A DNA stretch of 64,000 nucleotides from Tubiluchus corallicola (lineage: Eukaryota; Priapulida; Priapulimorpha; Priapulimorphida; Tubiluchidae). How positions within the stretch are numbered: position 1 is the stretch's first letter; each line of letters begins with the position of its first letter. Below, piece after piece: positions 58,241 through 64,000 of the stretch. The notes under the pieces are model-generated. The model did not search any database. It saw nothing but the letters and a program-made list of their open reading frames with translations, and was not told where the DNA came from. The position numbers and the translations under genes were made by a program. Where the stretch lies: assembly GCA_030141605.1 (NCBI GenBank), contig JAQGDQ010000500.1, positions 78,307-142,306 on the forward strand, written 5' to 3'.

Positions 58241-59104
58241 TCAATTATGGCACATGTAAAAACTCCTTAACGATTGTAGGATCAAAATTAAATTGATTAA
58301 ATTGAAAATAATCAACAATGAAGCCTGACAAGAAATTAACTTCAAATAAATTGAAAATAATCAACAATGAAGCCTGACAAGAAATTAACTTCAAATGGCT
58401 TTGCCAGATTTGTTCTGCTGCTTAAGAGACAGGAGTTTAAGATTAGGGATATTTTTGCATTCAACTGCAAGGTCATGTTGTTGTGGAGGGACTACAACTA
58501 GACTCTTCATGAAAACTAATCATCTAAGCGTAGACATTGGACCAGGAAGGTGAACTGTGATTTTGATATGGTCACCCATTCATTTACTATCGGGTCTCTA
58601 GCTTCGATTGCTAAACTAAGTCAGCCATGTTTTGGCTAATATGATTTTAGTAGTGACGACTCATCCGTGTGCTATCTAGTCTTTACTCTATAAAATTTCA
58701 ATTCCTAAACAAAGTCAGCCATGTTTTAGCGTATGTGATTTTAGTAGTGGTCACTCATCTAATTACTTTCTAGTCTTAGCTCTGGTTAACTTCACTTCAA
58801 TTGTCAAGATTACTAATTTCGCCCTAAAGCTAGTTCGGCAAAAAGCAAACACCAGGCGGCACAACCAGTCAGCTAAAACACTTGCTAGTCACAGCCTAAA
58901 AAGCTTATAAATGAAATGCTTTGCAAAAATACAGATGGATTTTGCAAATATTAGACTAAAGTATTATTAAATAATTTGTGAAAGGCCTGCAATTAACAAG
59001 GTTAGGCTGGGAGGTGAATCAGGTTTTGAATTATTAGTTAAGGTAATGGACAAAATATAGGAAGTTACTTTTGAACAGGGATCTAAATGATCTGCATAAA
59101 AATT
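58241..59104. other. spacer with two small duplications
   Basis: A 48-bp phrase (AATCAACAATGAAGCCTGAC...) is present twice at about 58300-58400. An approximately 105-bp phrase with GTCAGCCATGTTTT and GATTTTAGTAGTG is present twice at about 58615-58790. No gene was recognised. Confidence 0.6.
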
Positions 59105-59510
59105 TGAAATCACTGTACAGTTCTTTAAACTGCATAACTTTCTGTACAGTTCTTTAAACCGCAGAACTTTTTGTACAGTTCTTTAAACTGCATAACTTTT
59201 TGTACAGTTCTTTAAACCGCAGAACTTTTTGTACAGTTCTTTAAACCGCAGAACTTTTTGTACAGTTCTTTAAACCGCAGAACTTTTTGTACAGTTCTTT
59301 AAACCGCATAACTTTTTGTACAGTTCTTTAAACCGCATAACTTTCTGTACAGTTCTTTAAACCGCAGAACTTTTTGTACAGTTCTTTAAACTGCATAACT
59401 TTTTGTACAGTTCTTTAAACCGCAGAACTTTTTGTACAGTTCTTTAAACCGCAGAACTTTTTGTACAGTTCTTTAAACCGCAGAACTTTTTGTAGTTCTT
59501 TAAACCGCAT
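59105..59510. repeat. 30-bp minisatellite
   Basis: About 13 copies of TGTACAGTTCTTTAAACCGC plus AGAACTTTTT. Two alternating variants (CCGCAGAAC and CTGCATAAC/CCGCATAAC) are intermixed. Confidence 0.95.
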
Positions 59511-60084
59511 AATAATATATGCTTCCCTCAAGTACTTACAGTATGTTAGTGGAAAGAAACTGTCAGTCAGTTAATGCCTAGGCCTTGTCTGTCTTTACTG
59601 AAAGTTTGTTCTGGTGTACAGTAGCGACATACACTGTACATGTACATACTTCTATACACGCGCGCTATGCATAGAAGTATCTACATGTACAGAATGCATA
59701 CCACTAAGGTTCTGTACCATATTAGTTCGTAAATAGAATCAGAGGTTAATAGCTCAATGTCAGAACTCAGTGTACTTTTGGGAAGCATTTTAAGTTAACA
59801 AAATCCTGAATTGTGGTAACAAATTTCTGGTTAGAACTTTTTCAGTACAGCGTGGAGTCTCGTTTAACAAATTCTACAAAATATCAAGGAAAGGAAAGAT
59901 GGGCCGGGAAGAGACTGCAGGCTGTCCATCCCACTCCACAACCTACCCAAACTAACCTTGTTCCCTCCTTATTTTACGAACTATTCATATTGATTCAACC
60001 AGTAAAAAATGTATTTATATACAATAGAAGTTTCACGAAAAATGTAGACTTTCCCTTTAACATATACTTTGTTGGGATACCTGT
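59511..60084. other. spacer with imperfect palindrome
   Basis: 59632-59692 is an imperfect palindrome around CACGCGCGC (arms ACATGTACATACTTCTAT and ATAGAAGTATCTACATGT). The frame from 59813 runs into the next repeat and shows no domain. Confidence 0.6.
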
Positions 60085-60925
60085 TTTCCCTTTCACACAG
60101 GGGATGGGCGGACATGGCTTTCCAAAGCATGACTGAATTTCATATCACAGAGGGGATGGGAGGACATGGCTTTCTTCTAACTAAAATCATGACTGAATTT
60201 CATTTCACAGAGGGGATGGGAGGACATGGCTTTCTAAAGCATGACTGAATTTCATTTCACAGAGGGGATGGGAGGACATGGCTTTTTAAAGCATGACTGA
60301 ATTTCATTTCACAGAGGGGATGGGAGGACATGGCTTTTTAAAGCATGACTGAATTTCATTTCACAGAGGGGATGGGAGGACATGGCTCTCTTCTAAAAGC
60401 ATGACTGAATTTCATTTCACAGAGGGGATGGGAGGACATGGCTTTCTAAAGCATGACTGAATTTCATTTCACAGAGGGGATGGGAGGACATGGCTTTCTA
60501 AAGCATGACTGAATTTCATTTCACAGAGAGGATGGGAGGACATGGCTTTCTAAAGCATGACTGAATTTCATTTCACAGAGGGGATGGGAGGACATGGCTT
60601 TTTAAAGCATGACTGAATTTCATTTCACAGAGGGGATGGGAGGACATGGCTTTTTAAAGCATGACTGAATTTCATTTCACAGAGGGGATGGGTGGACATG
60701 GCTTTTTAAAGCATGACTGAATTTCATTTCACAGAGGGGATGGGAGGACATGGCTTTTTAAAGCATGACTGAATTTCATTTCACAGAGGGGATGGGTGGA
60801 CATGGCTTTTTAAAGCATGACTGAATTTCATTTCACAGAGGGGATGGGAGGACATGGCTCTCTTCTAAAAGCATGACTGAATTTCATTTCACAGAGGGGA
60901 TGGGAGGATATGGCTTTGTTTCTAA
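60085..60925. repeat. 52-bp minisatellite
   Basis: About 16 copies of GACTGAATTTCATTTCACAG plus AGGGGATGGGAGGACATGGC with a variable T/CT-rich joint. Confidence 0.95.
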
Positions 60926-61404
60926 CGTATGAATAACTTTCATTTCACTTACATAGAACGTGGCTATCTCTCGTTTCCTGGGAGACGGCAAAATTAGAAA
61001 AAACCCTGAAATGATTTTCAAGAAAGTAGCTGTCTCTCATTCCACAGTAAGAATTCTAGAGCACGACTGTCTTTTAGTTTTTGTTAAAGTACTACCTCTT
61101 CCGGAAGCGGTTGCGGAGGTTAGACATGATTAAAATATTGGCGAATTTACTGTAAAAAAAACTTGTAATAAACTTTAGTTTGATAAGCGAAAGATAACTC
61201 TATATTTGTACATGGGTTTGACAGAATTAGGCCTACCTAAAAGTAGAAACAGTGAATGGATAAAAATGGATTCCCCTTTTCGAAATCCTAGAATAATTAT
61301 GAAAATGTAAGACATTACCAGAAACGTGACAACGCAGTTGCCCGAATTTTGATTGGTGTGGTGGACAGGGCAACGTGATTGAGGGTCGGGGCTGGCACTA
61401 CGTA
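60926..61404. other. possible promoter region
   Basis: Contains an ETS-type site CTTCCGGAAGCGG near 61100 and a GC-richer stretch from about 61330 with an ATTGG (inverted CCAAT) box. These would suit a promoter for the exon candidate at 61405, but no TATA box or start site can be fixed. Confidence 0.25.
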
Positions 61405-61463
61405 ATGGCAAACTGTCCTCTGGAGCAGGAGGAGGTGCCTGTCCCGGCCTTGCGTGTGACCAG
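61405..61463 (+). CDS. candidate first coding exon of an unknown gene
   Basis: An ATG with G at -3 and +4 opens a frame reading MANCPLEQEEVPVPALRVT and ends at a strong donor ACCAG|GTAAGCG (intron from 61464, phase 2). The segment is clearly GC-richer than its surroundings. No following exon can be identified in the 2.5 kb that remain, and I do not recognise the protein, so this is tentative. Confidence 0.25.
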
Positions 61464-62149
61464 GTAAGCGGATTTTTTTATAATTTAAACCTGACAAAAA
61501 GGAAATCTTAATTTTACTTACACAGTTAGAACTGACTTTCAACCCTTAAATTTCAACTTTTTATTATTATGTAGAAAAGCACAAAACTGGTTAAGCTTTG
61601 TCTCTAAACGTGTTAGAGGCCTAATGCAGGGCTAATATGCAAAAACATGTTGTTAGACATCTTTAAGAAATGAAAAAAATTAGCGGAAGAAACTTTAGTT
61701 TATTAATAATGACTGGCATTATAGACTAGCAAAGGCATTGCAACTTGTCAGTTTAACAGCTCCCAATGTTCAATAATGCACAAACGTCTTTTGCTTTTTA
61801 TGCAGAAACAGTAAATGGACGTATTAACGTATTAACTGATACTTTACGTAGGTTTTATATGACTTAATAACATGCCAAATGTCAGCATAATAATCGGCCC
61901 ACGTGACGACGCAAATAGCCACCAAAGTACTTTTTCATGAGTTATACAGCATCTCCCCGATGACACCCCATCCCCGATTTTAGTGAGCAAATGCAAGAGG
62001 TCATATTAACGACTTTTTAGAGGTTACATGTTGGACGTCCTATGCCGGTTCGTCGGGTGCGGCCTACTAATTTCAGGTCCGATGACATCTATTATCTACT
62101 CAAGTTAATGTTACAAGAAAGATTCCAAGTGTTGATCATCTGTATGCAC
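61464..62149. other. spacer, nothing recognised
   Basis: AT-rich with no repeat. If the exon at 61405 is real, this is intron. Confidence 0.45.
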
Positions 62150-63432
62150 AAATTTGTCACGCACCCTATTGCTGTAACTATGAACCAAATGAGATTTAGA
62201 GAATGGAGGGACTTTTCCATGATCATCAATAGAACAACAAGTTCTTGGGGAAAACAATTAGAATCATCTGTGTGCACAACTTTGTCACGCACCCTATTGT
62301 TGTAACTATGAACCAAATGAGATTCAGAAACAGGAGCGGGAGGGGGGGGTTATTTTCCATGATTATCAATAGCTAATAGCCACTCGACAGAACAACAAGT
62401 TCTTGGGAAAACAATTAGAATCATCTATGTGCACAACTTTGTCAAACACCCTATAGCAGTAACTATGAACCAAATGAGATTCAGAAACTGGAATCATCTG
62501 CTTGCACAACTTTGTCAAGTACCCTATGGCAGTAACTATGAACCATATGAGATTCAAAAACTGGAATCATCTGCTTGCACAACTTTGTCAAATACCCTAT
62601 AGCAGTAACTATGAACCAAATGAGATTCAGAAACTGGAATCATCTGCTTGCACAACTTTGTCAAACACCCTATAGCAGTAACTATGAACCAAATGAGATT
62701 CAGAAACTGTAATCATCTGCTTGCGCAACTTTGTCAAATACCCTATGGCAGTAACTATGAACCAAATGAGATTCAAAAACTGGAATCATCTGCTTGCACA
62801 ACTTTGTCAAACACCCTATAGCAGTAACTATGAACCAAATGAGATTCAAAAACTGGAATCATCTGCTTGCACAACTTTGTCAAATACCCTATAGCAGTAA
62901 CTATGAACCAAATGAGATTCAGAAACTGGAATCATCTGCTTGCACAACTTTGTCAAACACCCTATAGCAGTAACTATGAACCAAATGAGATTCAGAAACT
63001 GTAATCATCTGCTTGCGCAACTTTGTCAAATACCCTATAGCAGTAACAATGAAACAAATGAGATTCAGAAACTGGAATCATCTGCTTGCACAACTTTGTT
63101 AAATACCCTATAGCAGTAACTATGAACCAAATGAGATTGAGAAACTGGAATCATCTGTGTGCACAACTTTGTCAAACACCCTATAGCAGTAACTATGAAC
63201 CAAATGAGATTCAGAAGCTGGAATCATCTGCTTGCACAACTTTGTCAAATACCCTATAGCAGTAACTATGAACCAAATGAGATTCAAAAACTGGAATCAT
63301 CTGCTTGCACAACTTTGTCAAATACCCTATAGCAGTAACTATGAACCAAATGAGATTCAGAAACTGGAATCATCTGCTTGCACAACTTTGTCAAATACCC
63401 TATAGCAGTAACTATGAACCAGATGAGATTTA
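62150..63432. repeat. 73-bp minisatellite
   Basis: About 16 copies (phrases AGCAGTAACTATGAACCAAA, TGGAATCATCTGCTTGCACA and ACTTTGTCAAATACCCTAT). The first copies near 62150-62450 and the last are interrupted by a shared extra block (GAACAACA...TTCTTGGGGAAAAC type). Confidence 0.95.
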
Positions 63433-64000
63433 GAGAATGGGAGCAATTTTCCATAATCATCAATAGCCAAAATTTACAAGTAACTTGATAGAACAACAGC
63501 ACTTAAGACAAAAATTAGAATGATGTCTGCTGGACTGCTTCGCCATGGAACCTATTGCTGTAACTGATTGTTTAAAGACCGAAGGGAAATAATAATCAAA
63601 AAGAAAACGTACTTTAGCATTCTTAAATGTGTTTACAAAAGGAAATGTTGTTTCTCGAATGAAAAGAAATCTGCAAAAATCAACATAAAAACAAAAACTG
63701 ATAAAATAAGACAAATAATGGCGGCGGCAACAACAACGACGACCAAAATAATTACTGGCAGTCTTGTGGTTTCTTTACGAAGAATCTAGTTTTAGTGGAG
63801 ATGATGATGATGACGATGATGATGATGATAGCGAAGGCGATCATGACAATACTGAAACAAAATAATACAATGCTTGTTTGTAAAATAGCGCAGTTCTACA
63901 TAGAAACGTGAATGGTTCCAGTCGAGGAAGAAAAAACGTTTCTGCATTCAGTGATTACCTGATTCAACTGTGAGAAATCTACAAGAAATCTACGGAAGTC
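63433..64000. other. right end of window, possible acidic tail exon
   Basis: At 63792 an acceptor-like TTTTAG precedes a GAT run that would read as ten Asp then SEGDHDNTETK and a stop (to about 63864). It could be an acidic C-terminal exon or simply a GAT microsatellite. Nothing else was recognised. Confidence 0.3.

Noticed and set aside
62366-63502. Minus-strand frames with SHLVHSYCYRVFDKV
   Set aside because: Translations of the 73-bp minisatellite.
63792-63864. Acidic C-terminal exon (poly-Asp then a stop)
   Set aside because: Possible, but a GAT microsatellite explains it equally well and no upstream exon can be linked. Left as a note in the right-end entry.

Overview
The window is animal nuclear DNA, AT-rich and gene-poor, with spliceosomal introns, LINE and LTR-type debris, and an unusually high load of micro- and minisatellites. 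An intronless ionotropic receptor (a chemoreceptor class known only from protostomes) points to a protostome invertebrate. An arthropod seems most likely, a mollusc is not excluded, and I cannot name the species.

Left part (1-13.9 kb): a 32-bp minisatellite; the last two coding exons of a small IQ-motif (calmodulin-binding) protein whose start lies outside the window; two copies of a 5S-rRNA-derived SINE-like element; a hAT-like MITE preserved next to its own empty site; a minus-strand solo LTR with heat-shock-element-like clusters above its TATA box; LINE fragments with trinucleotide tails; then a complete intronless ionotropic receptor (12116-13483) followed by a second LTR-like element.

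Middle part (17.0-25.1 kb): a two-exon THAP-domain gene (17813-24399). The end of exon 1, with its splice donor, has been amplified into about 18 copies of an 80-bp unit, each keeping an acceptor, an open 18-codon mini-exon and a donor. The intron also holds a long inverted repeat enclosing another 5S-derived element, a TTG-rich array and a second long inverted repeat. Exon 2 encodes seven 26-residue acidic repeats and a cysteine-containing C-terminal domain, and it ends inside a tandem array of a very small TIR element.

Main gene cluster (27.7-52.9 kb): three tandem units of about 9.0, 6.9 and 9.0 kb plus the first 355 bp of a fourth. Each full unit carries an intact six-exon gene for a 373-residue secreted or GPI-anchored protein with three immunoglobulin domains. 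Exons 1 and 3-6 are nearly identical among the copies. In the middle copy the exon for the membrane-distal Ig domain sits in an unrelated segment and encodes a very different domain with the same length (330 nt) and the same phases. Copy 3 has lost a canonical cysteine of that domain. The distal domain therefore looks like an exchangeable or fast-diverging recognition module on a constant stalk; a role in recognition or immunity is inference.

Right part (53.4-63.4 kb): a chain of at least eight unrelated minisatellites (periods about 30 to 92 bp) with almost no gene-like sequence. One possible first coding exon lies at 61405-61463.

All exon joins were read by eye from splice consensus and frame; no transcript or database evidence was available.
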